Source of the DNA: Eumeta japonica
Lineage: Eukaryota; Arthropoda; Insecta; Lepidoptera; Psychidae
Assembly: GCA_005406025.1 (NCBI GenBank)
Contig: BGZK01000886.1
Location: forward strand, 124,001 to 188,000
DNA: 64,000 nucleotides
Direction: 5' to 3'
Below are positions 22,443 to 34,380 of this stretch, piece after piece (the first letter of the stretch is position 1; every line of letters starts with the position of its first letter). A model generated the notes under the pieces. It saw only the letters and a program-made list of their open reading frames with translations. It searched no databases and had not been told where the DNA came from. The translations under genes and the position numbers were made by a program.

Positions 22443-23808
22443 AGGGAAAAAGTTTTTTCGTAATTTATACACAAATTCAAGATAATTTGTCATCTTATTT
22501 TATTTACGTTTAAAAATAAAATATACATGCTATTTTGTTCAAAAACTTGTTGCCATTTTGTAGGTAGAGATGGAATGGTAGGTATGGTAGGTATGGAATG
22601 GTAGGTATGAAATGGTAGGTATGGAATGGTAGGTAGAGATGGAGAGGAATCCTATTGTTGTAGAAATTTTGGGACTTCTAATCAAAAAACTGTAACAAGT
22701 AATTTTGACAGTCCTCTCTTGATGTTAACCTAACACAACCTAAAGAATTCTGAAAAGCCTGAAACATGTAAAAATCTGAAGGTGCAAGGTAAGGGCTATA
22801 TGGTGGATGCATTAAAACTTCCCAATCAAACTCTCTCAATATTTGCTGAGTGGCTAAAAATGTGTGTGATGTGGCGTTATCAAGGTGAAAACCACACCCA
22901 TTCTGTTAATTAATTCCGACCGTTTTTTCTTTAGTGCTTGCTTGAGTCTCATCAGCTGTTGGCAGTAGAGATCCGAATTGATGGTTTTAATTGACGGTAA
23001 AAGCTCATAATGAATAATGCTCTTCCAATCTCACACTCATAATGAATAATGCTCTTCGAATCTCACCATACACATTACATCTACTTATTTCCAGTTAATT
23101 CGGGTTTCGCTATAGTCTGTGGAGTTTGTTTGCCATTTGACCATGACCTTTTTCACACGTTCTTGTCATAAATAATCTATTTTTGATCACCAAAATCGGT
23201 TCAGTTTCATTAAATTTCAATAAAGAATCGCAAATGAGTACACAATTCATTAGATTTATTTCAGTTAGCTCGTGTACGACTCAAGTATGGAGCTTGTTTC
23301 TATATCCAGATTCTTTCAAATGGGTCCAAACTGTGTTATGGTCAATCCCCAGCTCCGCAGCTCTTCAGCTATGTCGTAAGAACTAATATACTGATCTTGC
23401 TCTACTTTTTCCAAACTGACATCAACTTTATCTGCAATAGGTCGCCAAAGCAAGGTTCATCTTTGGCATCAAAATCACCGTACTCGAAACGCTTGAACTA
23501 ATTTTGTGCTACTCATCTACATCTACACGGCATTAGATCCACAAACGTCACAAATTTTAATCACCGCTGGTGTCGCATTTTCTCTTTTTTATAAAAAAGC
23601 TTTAAAACGTATCGATTTTTTACGTTAATTCACTCATTTTGGTCACAACAAAAATAATAAAAAAATAACAGGATACCGGTTTTATTTTTCATGTTTTTTT
23701 TAGAATGTCATCTACTTAATAGTTTCTAAACTATCCAGATGCAAACAGCACAACTAAAGAGATTTTACTGCAACTTTTTATTATAAAATACAAAAAACTT
23801 CTTCCCCA
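22443..23808 (-). mobile_element. mariner transposon copy B, dead, both ends present
   Basis: Ends are inverted: AGGGAAAAAGTTTTTTCGTAA at 22443 against TTATAAAATACAAAAAACTTC with CCCC at about 23780-23806. Transposase on the minus strand shows TERN- and DSLL-like words, an HLDNA-type catalytic motif reached only after a frameshift (near 22885), and APSDF near 22770. A 31-bp piece is tandemly duplicated (22985-23060, ATGAATAATGCTCTTC twice). Stops and shifts make it inactive. Same family as copies A and C. Confidence 0.85.
22563..22645. repeat. minisatellite in mariner B
   Basis: Repeats of GGTAGGTATGGAAT and shorter GGTAGGTAT, about six units, in the 3' non-coding part of the transposon. Likely slippage after insertion. 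Confidence 0.85.
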
Positions 23809-23815
23809 ATTTAAT

Positions 23816-25480
23816 ATTTCTGGCATAACTTAACCTGATCGCATTATATATCTACCTACTTAAATGTCGAAGACAAACCTTTATAGTCTAAAACCTATCG
23901 AAGAAAACGCTGCGTGAGCAAATTTGTGTTGGTTATTGGCTAGCACTGCCTTCAAAAAAGAAAAATGAATAAGTAAATTTTGTGAATATTTAGTTAATAA
24001 TAAATTTATGTGTTTACATTTCTTTAGTAGGATTTAGAAATTATTATCGTTAACTTTTTAGTTTACGGGCTTTTTGAAGTAAATTTTTGTTTTATTCTAT
24101 TCTTTTTGTAAAATTTAATTTACTGACATTCATTGCAGCAAATAGAGCCTCATTCACTTTATCTCCCACATTAGCACTTCTTTCAATATCCGCGTCATTC
24201 TAACCGTTGTTCGTAAGGGACAACTCGTACCTACATATATATGACCTTTACTTTTTAGCTCTTACCCATTACGATATTACAATTAGTCCTACTTTTATTT
24301 CATTCGAACAATACGATTATGATTTTCCTAAAGTTCAATTTCATAACTTTTTTTGACTAAATCATTAATTTTGATTATCATCTATCTTAGTATCTTTCAT
24401 TCATAGTTCATTATTCTTAGTCCATTCTTAATTCACAGTTCGTACTATTCAGTTCGTACTAGTCAGTAGTAATTAATATAGTCTATTTAAGGAATAATGT
24501 GCCTAACATTGTAGGTGTGGCAAAAAAAGGTAATAAAAACCTGTTACAACAATCTTAAACACATAAAATTTTAGAACATTTTAAAAATGTTTTTACCATG
24601 AGTAGGGCGTACCTATATACCTCGATATTTACCTCGACGACTTTAAACGACAACATCTTGGCGTCACGACCTTGATCTTTTATTATGCACCCCGAAAAGC
24701 TATCCTATTACGTAACTCCTCAACGACGAACATTATGTTTGGTTGTTGGTCTGTCAACGTGTGGCAGCACCGGATTGGACGACAGCAAGATCATGTGTCA
24801 ACTTACCACCATAACGAAATAAAAACATAATGGCAAAAAAGTATTTTTATAATAGCATTTATTTAAAAATTTACCGACATGAGTTTAAGAATATATCCAT
24901 TTCGGTTATATATATATATATATATAATAGAAGCTATGGCTTATATACATATTCAGCTTCTGGTGTGACGAACAGCTCTTTAAATTACAATCATTCAAAA
25001 TTTTAGTTCAAACGGACAAGATTTAGTTTTTCTGAATTCAAATCTAAGGTTTAAATATCTTCTTACTATTGAAATAAATTTTCTACTTTTTTAGATATAT
25101 CAAAACTGTTAAATGTACCTAAGATCCATTTTTATAAAACTCATAGGTATTCTCGCTGCTATAAGTTCTAATTACTTTTTTCTTGCTCATTATCAGCCGT
25201 TAATGAATATACTGATGAATGTACTTTTTCTATGCACCATGAATATATTTTCCTACTCATAAACTCCCGCTCATTTCTCAGAAATAGAAACTAAAGAAAC
25301 ATTTCTCTTTTTTTTGCTACCCCTTTTAGTATATTAATGCAAAACGCGTGTATTCATTTTAAAACAGTTCCTAAAGTGTCCAACACAATTCATTCATTTA
25401 ACACAAACGAACGCAACGCGAAGTCTCCATCGGTGTCTTCGACGTTATAAACTCGTGTATAGGAGCACCAAAAAGGCCAC
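23816..25480. other. AT-rich gene-free stretch
   Basis: No coding region recognised. A (TA)n run lies at about 24908-24925. Single-copy-looking DNA otherwise. Confidence 0.4.
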
Positions 25481-25489
25481 AACAAAGCG

Positions 25490-25830
25490 AGCAATTAAGC
25501 GGCGGTGGATACCAAGTCTACGCCGCCGCTATTTGTTCCGGGTATTTCGGTAGTATTTATGGTAATTTAACAAGCTTATTTACGCGGTCGGCCGTAGTCG
25601 ATCCGGATTCTTTCCGAACGATTCACGGCTTATTTACGGCCGTTACTAAATTAGTGCGACGCGGCCGCGCGTCCGCCGCCGCCGCCGATGGCGAGCGCCC
25701 GTGTCCATACTCTCCGGCAAGTAGATTGTAACACACGCTCCGAATGCGATCGATTATAATAGCTACTGCGCACGATTACCTATAACAGAACGCGCATGAC
25801 AAACCACCGCCAGTGTACAGCGGCGGCGTT
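25490..25830. promoter_or_regulatory. GC/CpG-rich island 6
   Basis: CpG-dense core at 25655-25700 (GCGGCCGCGCGTCCGCCGCC) flanked by paired TTATTTACG-C words (near 25575 and 25629), a Cdx/Abd-B-like TTTAT core repeated in similar context. No exon support. A regulatory role is inferred. Confidence 0.4.
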
Positions 25831-26032
25831 ACAGGTGCGAGGAGTCTGGTATTAAAGGTTGCAACTAAGACTTCCTTTTTTGGCAGCGACACATATTAAC
25901 ACGTATTATTACGACTACCTGTTCCAGTAATAAGGAAGCCGCAAAATTTTATCAATATATAGCTCTTCGAATTTAGCGTATTCAGTCAGGTTTATTAGCT
26001 GGACTAATTATTCTACATTATGATAATTATTA

Positions 26033-26110
26033 TGAGCCAGCTGTTGCCCGCGACTACATTCGTGTAGTGGTTATGAAACAAAACTATGTTATAAAACGAT
26101 ATGAATGCTG
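26033..26110 (+). repeat. degenerate end of a GCCCGCGAC-type interspersed repeat
   Basis: GCCAGCTGTTGCCCGCGACTAC, then GTGTAGTGGTTATGAAACAAA, resembles the terminal motif of widespread lepidopteran repeats. It lies just 5' of the LINE that follows. Confidence 0.5.
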
Positions 26111-26139
26111 TCCTTCATTTCTTTTTTGTCTTTCTTCAC

Positions 26140-27465
26140 CCATAGAAAATCTTAGACGCTATGTTATAAAGCCTTCTTCAAAGCCACAAAGCTACCAATA
26201 AACTTAAAATTTCTGATCTATATGCCCCACAAGAAGGAACGACATAAATACAGCCTTGTTATATGAATAACAAATAAATTTATTGCTTCCTCAATTTTTC
26301 CTAATGCCTGGAAGGTAGCATTAGAGACGCCACTGTCTAAGAAAAACAGTGTGACTAATTTTAAAGATTTGCTATTTATAAAAATTCTTCCCTGTATATC
26401 CAAAATGCTTGAATCTATTTGTATTTCTGGATAACAATAATATATTATTACCTGCCCTTCAATTCGGATTTCGTAAAACACCCAGTACGACGACAGTACT
26501 TCTTGATGTAATTGATCATATACTATCTGCGCAAGATATAGATCAAGGTACAATAATGACTCTTCTCGACTTTTCTTGAGCATTTGATGCCATTAACACG
26601 AACTTATTGTTGTCTAAAATGAAATATAATATTAAATCAAAGGCCATTAGTGCTTTCCAGCTATTTTAGCGGCCGTGCCCAAGTAGCTAAACTTCAAGAC
26701 AACGGCGGTTCTTGCGTTAAATCTAAGCCAGTTACTATAACCAGAGGGGGTGCTACAGGGATGAATCTTGGGTCCACTCCTATTTATATTATACACTGTA
26801 GAAATGCGCGATGTTATAAAGCGTTGTAATTACCACTTATATACCGATAATATTCGAGTATATATTTTGTTTAACCCTAATGATACTGATCAGGCCCTTT
26901 GCTAAAAGAAACAAAGACATCTAGAGTATCACAACTTAGTCGGAATCAAATTCTTTAGTAGTAAATCTTAGCAAATCAAAGACTATGATTTAGTTTGGTT
27001 TAACGAGCCAGATAATGCACATAACTAGCCATAAACCGGCTGTTTTTTATACTACGAGATCAAGTAAAGCTTATGTCGGAATCGCGCAATCTAGAAAACC
27101 TGCTGGACAAATCACTACATTTTGAGCGCCACATGACAGTAATTGCAAAAGTCATTCCGTAGACTTAAAGTACTACTTTATCGAATTCGTGAATCTCATA
27201 ATACAAAATTGAATTTCAGGTTGCGTGATTCTCTGATATTTTCTAAATTGACTATACAGATGTACTATACGGCTGTCTGTTATCATCTCGAACAAACCGC
27301 ATAATAAAGAGTGTTAACGCCTGTGCTCGGTATTGCTTTAAAATACCGCTTCGAGCGCCGGTGACGCCTTACATGAACCCGACGGAGCATTCTCAAAATG
27401 ACATCCCGACGAGAACCCCGCCTGTCCTCATTGTTGCTTGGGAGTTTTAAAAACCGCAAAACCTG
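26140..27465 (+). mobile_element. LINE remnant, CR1/jockey-type reverse transcriptase
   Basis: Plus-strand fragments in several frames follow the reverse-transcriptase order: PFNSDFVKHPV-like finger region near 26455; TTTVLLDVIDHILSAQD near 26493; TIMTLLDFS followed by a stop, then AFDAI (first catalytic motif, near 26555-26592); a GGATGN-LGS box near 26745; YIPI in place of YADD near 26838; the thumb and YRLK/YRIRE region to 27200. Multiple frameshifts and stops. The 5' part is missing. The minus-strand frame at 26218-26583 is a shadow. Confidence 0.8.
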
Positions 27466-27473
27466 AAAGTGGA

Positions 27474-27981
27474 ATATTGTAGGTATTCAAAGGATTGAGG
27501 CAAAGCATTGAAAAGATATCTATAAAAAATATTTTATATTTAAAACCATCATGGTAAAGGATGTTTGAGTAATGTACATTTTTTTTTTTGCCATTTAAAG
27601 AAAAGCTATTTTAATTGATAGACAAATATATACAAGCATATAATATAATCAAATTTATCACTATCATTGTTGTTGTTATTATAATTGTTCGTAAATTTCG
27701 TTTATTATGATAAAATTACTATACTTTTATTTATTTTATAATGAAAAATTTATACGTTTTACATTCAACTCAACTCAGGAGGCTCGTAAAAAAATTCTCT
27801 CTACAGCAATAAAGTACATCATGCTTACTATTTTTGTCTCTTTCTTTCTCGCGATCTGTTTCTCTCTCCGTCTTTTAAGATCTAAAGTCGTGACGGCCTC
27901 GTCATCCCGCTAGTATTATATATTTTACCGCGACGGGACCTTGAAATTTCACTCTCAATGCGCCCAAAGAAGTATCACTTC
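27474..27981 (-). mobile_element. TIR element, truncated copy
   Basis: Inverted relative to 33738-34380 and clearly homologous (shared blocks: GTAGGTATTCAAAGGATTGAG, CAAGCATATAATATA, TCTCTTTCTTTCTCGCGATCT, AAAGTCGTGACGGCCTC). It ends with CAAAGAAGTATCACTTC at 27965-27981, one mismatch from the intact terminal repeat. The other end is missing: homology stops at about 27474, where LINE sequence begins, so about 125 bp are lost at the junction. Non-coding. Confidence 0.8.
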
Positions 27982-28314
27982 AAAAATTGATTGCCATAAC
28001 TTATCAAACTTACCGGATTATCTTTATAAGTAGAGACATTTTACATTTTTTCATTTAATTGAACATTTAACATTTAGTTTAAATATGAACAAATGAAATT
28101 CAATGATATTGCAATAATAATAAGCGATAACTCATAACGTTAAACTGTTTTAACATTAAAGTGCAATAACATTTGCGAGATTGTCAAAACAAATTTACAT
28201 ATAGAATGGAATCTCTCGTATGTTAATACTGTTCTGTCTTTACATATAGCGAGCGAAACCACGGATAACCATTAGTATAATAGTAATAAAATTAAAAGTC
28301 GTCGACTCTGGTAC

Positions 28315-28440
28315 AATAATCCGGCGCGGCGGGTGCAGAGGGCGCGGATTAGCCCTGAGCACGGCGCCCGCCCGGGCTTAACCCCGGCCGCCGCGCGCAA
28401 AGCTCTGTTGACGCGCGCTCACATGTGCGCATGCGTGTCG
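28315..28440. promoter_or_regulatory. GC/CpG-rich island 7 with K50 homeodomain-type sites
   Basis: TAATCC at 28317 and GGATTA at 28346 lie within about 30 bp in inverted orientation. Both are core sites of Bicoid/Otx-class (K50) homeodomains. They are set in a very GC-rich block (GGCGCCCGCCCGGGCTTAACC, then CGGCCGCCGCGCGC). An open frame across it is compositional. Confidence 0.4.
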
Positions 28441-28741
28441 CGCTTCTTCTTTCATGATAGTTTTCTTAAGCACCTTCATGGATCGTTCGATAATTATCTG
28501 AAAGATATTCGATTTCGATGTGTAAGTTTACCGTCCGAAGATTGGTTTAGAGTAACGGTTCAACAATGCTTAATGCATTTTCATGCATTGGAGGCAACTT
28601 TAAATTTCATGGTTTTAAAGTAGTCTTCTATTCGTTTATCATTCCATCATCATACCACACCTCTATCAATTCCAAATGTAAAACTAAGGTTTTTAACTAA
28701 CCTCAAGTGTATGAAAACGTATAAGTGGACTGACAAAACAA

Positions 28742-28940
28742 ATTTATAGGAATGTGTGTGATGGAAGGATAGGCAACGGTCGCCCTAGACAATCTTATCA
28801 ACCCAATCATTGGGCCGCATAATGAAAAACCAAATTTTGAGTGCAAGCTTGCATGAAACGATTGATAGACGTCAGTAAGGCAAGTAGTGGTACCATATGA
28901 AAACCTGTGGTCTCTATCTACTCTTCAATCTCCATCTACC
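28742..28940 (+). mobile_element. LINE 3'-end fragment
   Basis: Carries the reading VCDGRIGNGRPRQS, then an ACMKRLIDVS-like piece and GGTACCATATGAAAACCTGTGG, the end of the same LINE family as 8230 and 38690. A (CA)n run follows immediately. Confidence 0.7.
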
Positions 28941-28946
28941 TTTCAC

Positions 28947-28951
28947 ACACA

Positions 28952-28986
<35 letters not shown>

Positions 28987-29003
28987 GCGCGCGCACACAC
29001 CTA
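28947..29003. repeat. (CA)n/(CG)n microsatellite
   Basis: Long CA run followed by (CG)4-5 and CACACACC, adjoining the LINE fragment's 3' end. Confidence 0.95.
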
Positions 29004-29914
29004 CGCACTTAAATAGGGAAAACATTCTATTTTCAAGCGAGTAAAGCAACGGACAAAGCTTAATCAACATTAAATATTATTTCGATTTGAGCTTCATATT
29101 TATTAGGATTTATATTGATTAAGTGAATTTTATGTGATGCGTATTCAAAAAAACACACTAACCAACAAATGAAAAAATCAAAAAAATTGCAAAATTAAAT
29201 ATACTCGCGTTTCCTGCTGTCGACTAATTAGTCAGTCCTTTTTAAATTCATGTAAAAGAAATTAATTTTTTTATTCCCGTTGAACTAAACGCGCCTCATT
29301 TGGCTATAAATATGACAGCAGCAATGTGCTGGCAACTTACAAAAGACGGCGCCACTTGTCTACGGAACTACAAATATCTATGTTTTTTCAAGTTGGCGAG
29401 AGTGATAAGTGAAAAGCTATAATATTACAAATATTAACTTGTGCAGGGAATCGACAAACTAATTAAATTATTTTAAATGGCGTTTCTTTGTCTTTTCAGG
29501 TATGATATTAAAACTATAGTGTGATTGTACCTAGCGTGAAAATGTGAACTTATATTAAAATAAATCTTTGTTTTTCAGCGCAATACATTTGTTTAATTTG
29601 CCGGTTCCTAATAAATCCGGACGAAATCGTTTTACATTTATTTTTCAATGTATTATTTTACTGCATTTACTTCTTGAGCGTTATTATTTTTTATAAATAG
29701 CGCGTGTATGTGAAGCCACGCCCAACAGTCAGTATAATCTGCCGCATTAAATATTTTACATCAAAAAACTTATTGTTACGTTCTATTACTTATTTTTCTT
29801 GGATGAATAATTCCATCATGGTAATCTTAAAATTTTTTTCACTCAAAGAATCCTATATTATCCCCGAGTAATAATAGCCTAAATTTTATTTTGATAATAA
29901 CAGTTATCATAGCT
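29004..29914. other. AT-rich gene-free stretch
   Basis: No gene recognised. Two strong splice-acceptor-like strings (near 29498 and 29578) are not followed by open frames. Confidence 0.35.
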
Positions 29915-30135
29915 TCGCTAAATCGGTATCGTGACTGGTATCGTAGGCAAAATAGCAAACGGTACGGGGGGCAAAATTGAATGTAACGAAAGGGAGGGAT
30001 GAAAATCGATAAAAGGACTAAAATCGAAAACGTCTAGGAAAATAGAATTAAAATCAAGAGCGGGCAGTAACGAAATCAGAATTGACAGCGAGACGAAAAT
30101 TGGGATTTATTTAGATCGGGAACGATCTATTTAGC
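29915..30135 (-). repeat. degenerate purine-rich hexamer-type stretch
   Basis: Words such as GAAATC, GGGATG, GAAAATCG and GAGCGGG at roughly 6-bp steps resemble the core of the ACTAGC elements. No ACTAGC end is seen here. Confidence 0.45.
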
Positions 30136-30424
30136 ATAATTTATGGATTCATATATATTTTTTTTGTATATCCGTTTCTCTTTTTATTGACAGTTGCATT
30201 TCTATAAGTAGTAGTTATTTTTTTAAAAATTGGTGAACCTAAGCTAATAAACCAAATTGAAGTGTCAGTCTGTTATTTCTAAATAACTAGCTCATTTTCA
30301 TAATAAAGAATTATAGATGGTCATTTCACTTCGTGGTGCTTGCCTACTTTGCAATAGTAAATTTGTGCTAACTTTCAAGTTTCGTGTTGTTCAGCCAGAC
30401 AGTCAGTTTTTCCTTTTATAATAT

Positions 30425-30755
30425 ACTAGCTTTCGTTCACGGCTCCGTTCGCGTGGACATGGAACGATTATTATCTTTTTGTCTTTATCGATCTATCTTG
30501 CTCTCAACTACGACACCGATGTAGTTCCTTGTCTCCATTTTAGTCCTGGGTTCGGTTTTGATTCTGATTCTGGTTCCTCATAATCAAAACTGTGATCGGA
30601 ATCGAAAGTTAGACGAACCGGCTTCAAGAGCACGACCAGAATTAAAATCGAGAACGGGATAGCGATCATGGTTGAAAGCGTGATCGCTCTATACATAAAA
30701 TGAAGGAGTTCATTTTGTATCGACACGGGCGCAGTCGCGGGCGAAAACTAGTTTT
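30425..30755. repeat. ACTAGC element, inverted-end (head-to-head) copy
   Basis: Left end is ACTAGCTTTCGTTCACGGCTC at 30426; right end is GCGGGCGAAAACTAGT at about 30737-30752, the inverse. The core changes from pyrimidine-rich (GATTCTGATTCTGGTTCC) to purine-rich (GATCGGAATCGAAAG) near 30590. So this is either one foldback element or two copies fused head to head. The 72-codon frame inside is periodicity, not a gene. Confidence 0.7.
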
Positions 30756-30899
30756 ATAAATAAACATGAACAATTGAAAAATTATACGCGTGCGATAACT
30801 AATTCCTCTTAACCAAAATAACAAAATAGATTCGAACGCCTAAACCCATTAATCTTTCATATTTGATAAAGACGTGCTTCCGTATTCTGACGAACTGAT

Positions 30900-31175
30900 G
30901 ATGGAGTGGTAATTTAGTCGCGGCGCGTACGCCTCAGCGGAGACGGGCCGCCCGCCCGCGCGCGCGCACGCCAACCGACCGCCTGAAACATGGCTAAATA
31001 CAACCGCAACCAGCAGCTGAAAACGTGAAATCGCATGAAGTATTAGCGATTGCCATTAATTAATTTCGCTTGCCTACATAAATATAATACAACACTATTT
31101 CGTTATCGTTATGGCTCTCGTCATTAATAATGACAGTTTATCGCTGTTGGCCGTCGCCGCCGATTTTTCGTTTCT
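30900..31175. promoter_or_regulatory. GC/CpG-rich island 8
   Basis: CpG-dense segment at 30918-30975 followed by single-copy-looking DNA with CCATTAATTAATTTCG near 31052, GTCATTAATAATGAC (an inverted homeodomain-type pair) near 31120, and GCCGTCGCCGCCG near 31151. No exon. A regulatory role is inferred. Confidence 0.4.
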
Positions 31176-31179
31176 GTGG

Positions 31180-31975
31180 AAATTTTCTTAGAACTTGATC
31201 ATAAGTAGCGTATATCTACATCACACAAGTAGCTATCTTCAGAAGAAAAAAAAAATAATAAATGTCTATTGCTAGGAATATTGTAGTGTTTCCTTGGTTG
31301 ACACCGACTCCAAAAACAACAATAATTGTAACTATATTATGTATATTATCGTAATAATTTGATTGACTTTTAAGTAATCTAATATTTTTCATTTCATTTT
31401 ACTTAGGAGAACTCTAAAAAATATTTTAATCATTGTTTGTTCTTCATACGTATGTGTTGAGTTAAATTTGAAGTGGACAGGTACCTATCTGCCTTCTCGC
31501 GTGGTAAACACATAGATCGTACCTACATATTGATGAGTAGAAAAAGTAAGTTGATTATTAAGTTGTAGAAGAATACGCAATTATTTTTTTACTATTCAGT
31601 GCTTATTAATTTGTTTTGGAATAGTTTTTGTTTTGAAGTCGGTTTTTTTTGGTAAAATCTTTGTTTATTTTTTGATTTTTAATGAATCTGAAGTACACTA
31701 ATTTGTTTGAATATGGGTAGACCTAATAAATTTGCTGCTTATAATTCGCATCCTTATTGTAAGCCATTAAGAAGTTCCTTTAACCATCATATTTGACTAC
31801 GACAATTACTTGACCATAACGACGTTGTGGTAGGTGATTCAAATATCCGAATAGCCTGTAAAAGATTCGACTGAGTATTGTTAATTTGCTCCTAAGAATT
31901 GAAGAGGTTCATTTCTTTGTCATGAATTCAAACCAAACTCTCATCAAACTACCCTTGAAGTACATCCTTTACAAT
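31180..31975. other. AT-rich gene-free stretch
   Basis: No coding region recognised. Confidence 0.35.
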
Positions 31976-31979
31976 AAAA

Positions 31980-32245
31980 AAAGCATCATCGAAATCGGTT
32001 AGCGTGATATTCGTCCATTTGTCGCGCACATACTCAATGCAAATTTAAGATTTATATGATTTTCTCACGGATTCCATTGTCAAAACTGAACCAAATTAAA
32101 ATAAGACCACACGGGAAGCACCAGCTTTCAAATAAAAAAAGAATTATCAAAATCAGTCCACCCAATTGAAAGTTCTGATGTAACAAACATAAAAAAATAC
32201 TGTCGAATTGAGAACCTCCTGCTTTTTAATTTTGAAGTCGGTTAA
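31980..32245 (+). repeat. interspersed repeat ending GAAGTCGGTTAA
   Basis: Shares CTTTCAAATAAAAAAAG, ATCAAAATC-GTCCACC, GAATTGAGAACCTCCT and GAAGTCGGTTAA with 37105-37330 and 37440-37640. This 3' end is very common in lepidopteran repeats. Class not assigned. Confidence 0.65.
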
Positions 32246-32249
32246 GAAC

Positions 32250-33735
32250 AATAGTATCCAATGTCGATTATAAAAATTGTAAAGAAGAAATAAGCTTTGT
32301 CAGCCTTTCGTTTACTCATTCAGATGGCTTTTAACTGTATTATTATTCACTTGAACGAAGGAAGTCGTATTTCCTCACTATTACTGAAAACGCCGGCACT
32401 TAGTAGTGCTAATCACGAGCTACAATAAAACTATCAGTTATTGTCCTGTGTCACAACGAGAAATCAACTTCAGTAACACAGCCGTTTTTCTTTAAATATG
32501 ATAGCTAAATGGTATTAAAATTCAACTCGACGACAGAAGCTAATGACGACATTGCATTTTTGAAAGTTTTATTTTTATGTTTCACGATCAGTTTTGAGGA
32601 CCAAATGAAAAATGATAAAACTTTTTTTTAATGCCTACAATTTAATTGAAAAATGGTAGCTTGTAGAAGCGCGATATGAAAAATAAACATTGAAGTTTCA
32701 CAATATTTTTTTATATTAATTGATACTCCTGTAAAAAATGGTATAAATCCAATAGTTCAGTTACGTTAGATTTGCCAAAAGTTTTAAAGCAAAATGTTCT
32801 AAAGCCACAAAGATCAACTTAAAAACAAATAATTCTTGACAAATTTTGATCATAAATACAGGAAGAATATATGTCAGATTAATTATTGAATACTTAAACT
32901 GGTATGAAACTTATTGTAAAAGGAGGAATATGATAAAATTTTGATACATTGGTTAATATGAAACAAAAAGTCCGTACAGGTATAAATAGATTTAATTGTA
33001 TAATAGAACAAAACCTGTACAACGTCAAGATACCCGTTGTGTGACAACATTATTTTATATTCATCACGACTCGGTAGTAAAATGCATGCATTTTGTGTCT
33101 AGATAGTTTGTAAAAGTATGTCCTACAACATTATAAGACATTTTAATATATACTAATATGATCCTTTTTAAATAAAAATAGTTAAAAAACGAGACTCTAG
33201 TTTAATAACTCTCTCGCACATATCCAATTTTTTAAGATAAACACTCAAGGGCCTACATAGACTTCACCTATATAGAAAATTTATAATGATACTCGTTTAT
33301 AGAATCTACGACGTACAGAATGAGCTGGTAATCTAGAAACTCCCGAATCTGGTCATAGAACCAGAAAAATAATGAACAAACTCCGTGTCTTTTGGTCGCT
33401 ACCTAAAGGAAATTTCTATGCAATAACCCAACCGTCATTATGAAACGGGATCATTGCCTGGTACCTATATACCGAAAATAATATTCTTCTTATTTAAATA
33501 TCGAAGTAAACTAGACATGACCACGGAGTATTAAGCCTAAATGAAAATGTCTAGAAATATATCAACAAAGTTTGATACGCCCTCTATCTAAAATTCCTAA
33601 CGATTTCAAACTTTTGAAATTTGATTACAGTGAGAATAATCACCCTTCATTTCAGCTTTAAATAAAACTCGTTTCGCTAAAAAGTATAGTCCCCTAATCC
33701 GAATTTTTCCTGTTAGGTTACAAATCATTTGTTTA
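32250..33735. other. AT-rich gene-free stretch
   Basis: No coding region or clear repeat recognised. Confidence 0.35.
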
Positions 33736-33737
33736 TT

Positions 33738-34380
33738 GAAGTGAAACTTCTTTGAGCGCGTTGAGAGTGAAACTTCAAGGTCGCGTCACGCCAACACCGT
33801 CACGGCGTAATAATAGTATTAACAGGATGATGAGGCCGTCACGACTTTAGACAGAAAGAGCAACCGGAGAGATCGCGAGAAAGAAAGAGACAAACATAGT
33901 AGGCATGCTGTACTCTATTGCTGTAGAGAGAGTTCTTTTTACGAGGCTCCTGAATTATGTAGAATGTAAAAGGTATATTTCTTATTATAATTTTTAGAAA
34001 TGTTTAATTATTAAATGAATAAAAGTATAGTAATTATATCATTATAAACGAAATTTACTAATAATTATAATAACAACAACAATGATAATGACAAATTTGA
34101 GTATATTATATGCTTGTACATATTTGTCAATCAATGAAAGTATCTTTTCTTTAAATGAGAAGAAAAATGTACATTCATTTATCTTGATGGTTTTAAATAC
34201 AAAAAGGTTTTTTATAGAAATATTTTCAATACTATGCCTCAATCCTTTGAATACCTACAATATCTCATTTTTTATCTTTCATCAATTTTTGTCTTTAATT
34301 TTAATCTTTAATAGGTATCTCTGATTATTTTTGTACAATCTTACTGATTTTAATTAATATTGCCAAAGAAGTTTCACTTC
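33738..34380 (+). mobile_element. TIR element, intact ends, 643 bp, unclassified
   Basis: Perfect 17-bp terminal inverted repeats: GAAGTGAAACTTCTTTG at 33738-33754 and its exact inverse at 34364-34380. The left flank reads TTTATT and the right flank TAATAG, so a TA target duplication slightly outside the repeats is possible but not proved. The inside has GTGACGGC and GAGAGATCGCGAGAAAGAAAG blocks and an AT-rich right half. There is no transposase, so it would be non-autonomous. A truncated inverted copy lies at 27474-27981. Confidence 0.8.

Noticed and set aside
26218..26583. 121-codon minus-strand frame
   Set aside because: Antisense shadow of the LINE reverse transcriptase on the plus strand.
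30508..30726. Membrane-like small protein on the minus strand
   Set aside because: Open only because the hexamer-periodic ACTAGC core lacks stops in that frame; similar frames appear at 20077, 36323 and 52817.
34042..34324. Open frames on both strands
   Set aside because: They lie inside the AT-rich half of the TIR element and do not resemble a transposase.
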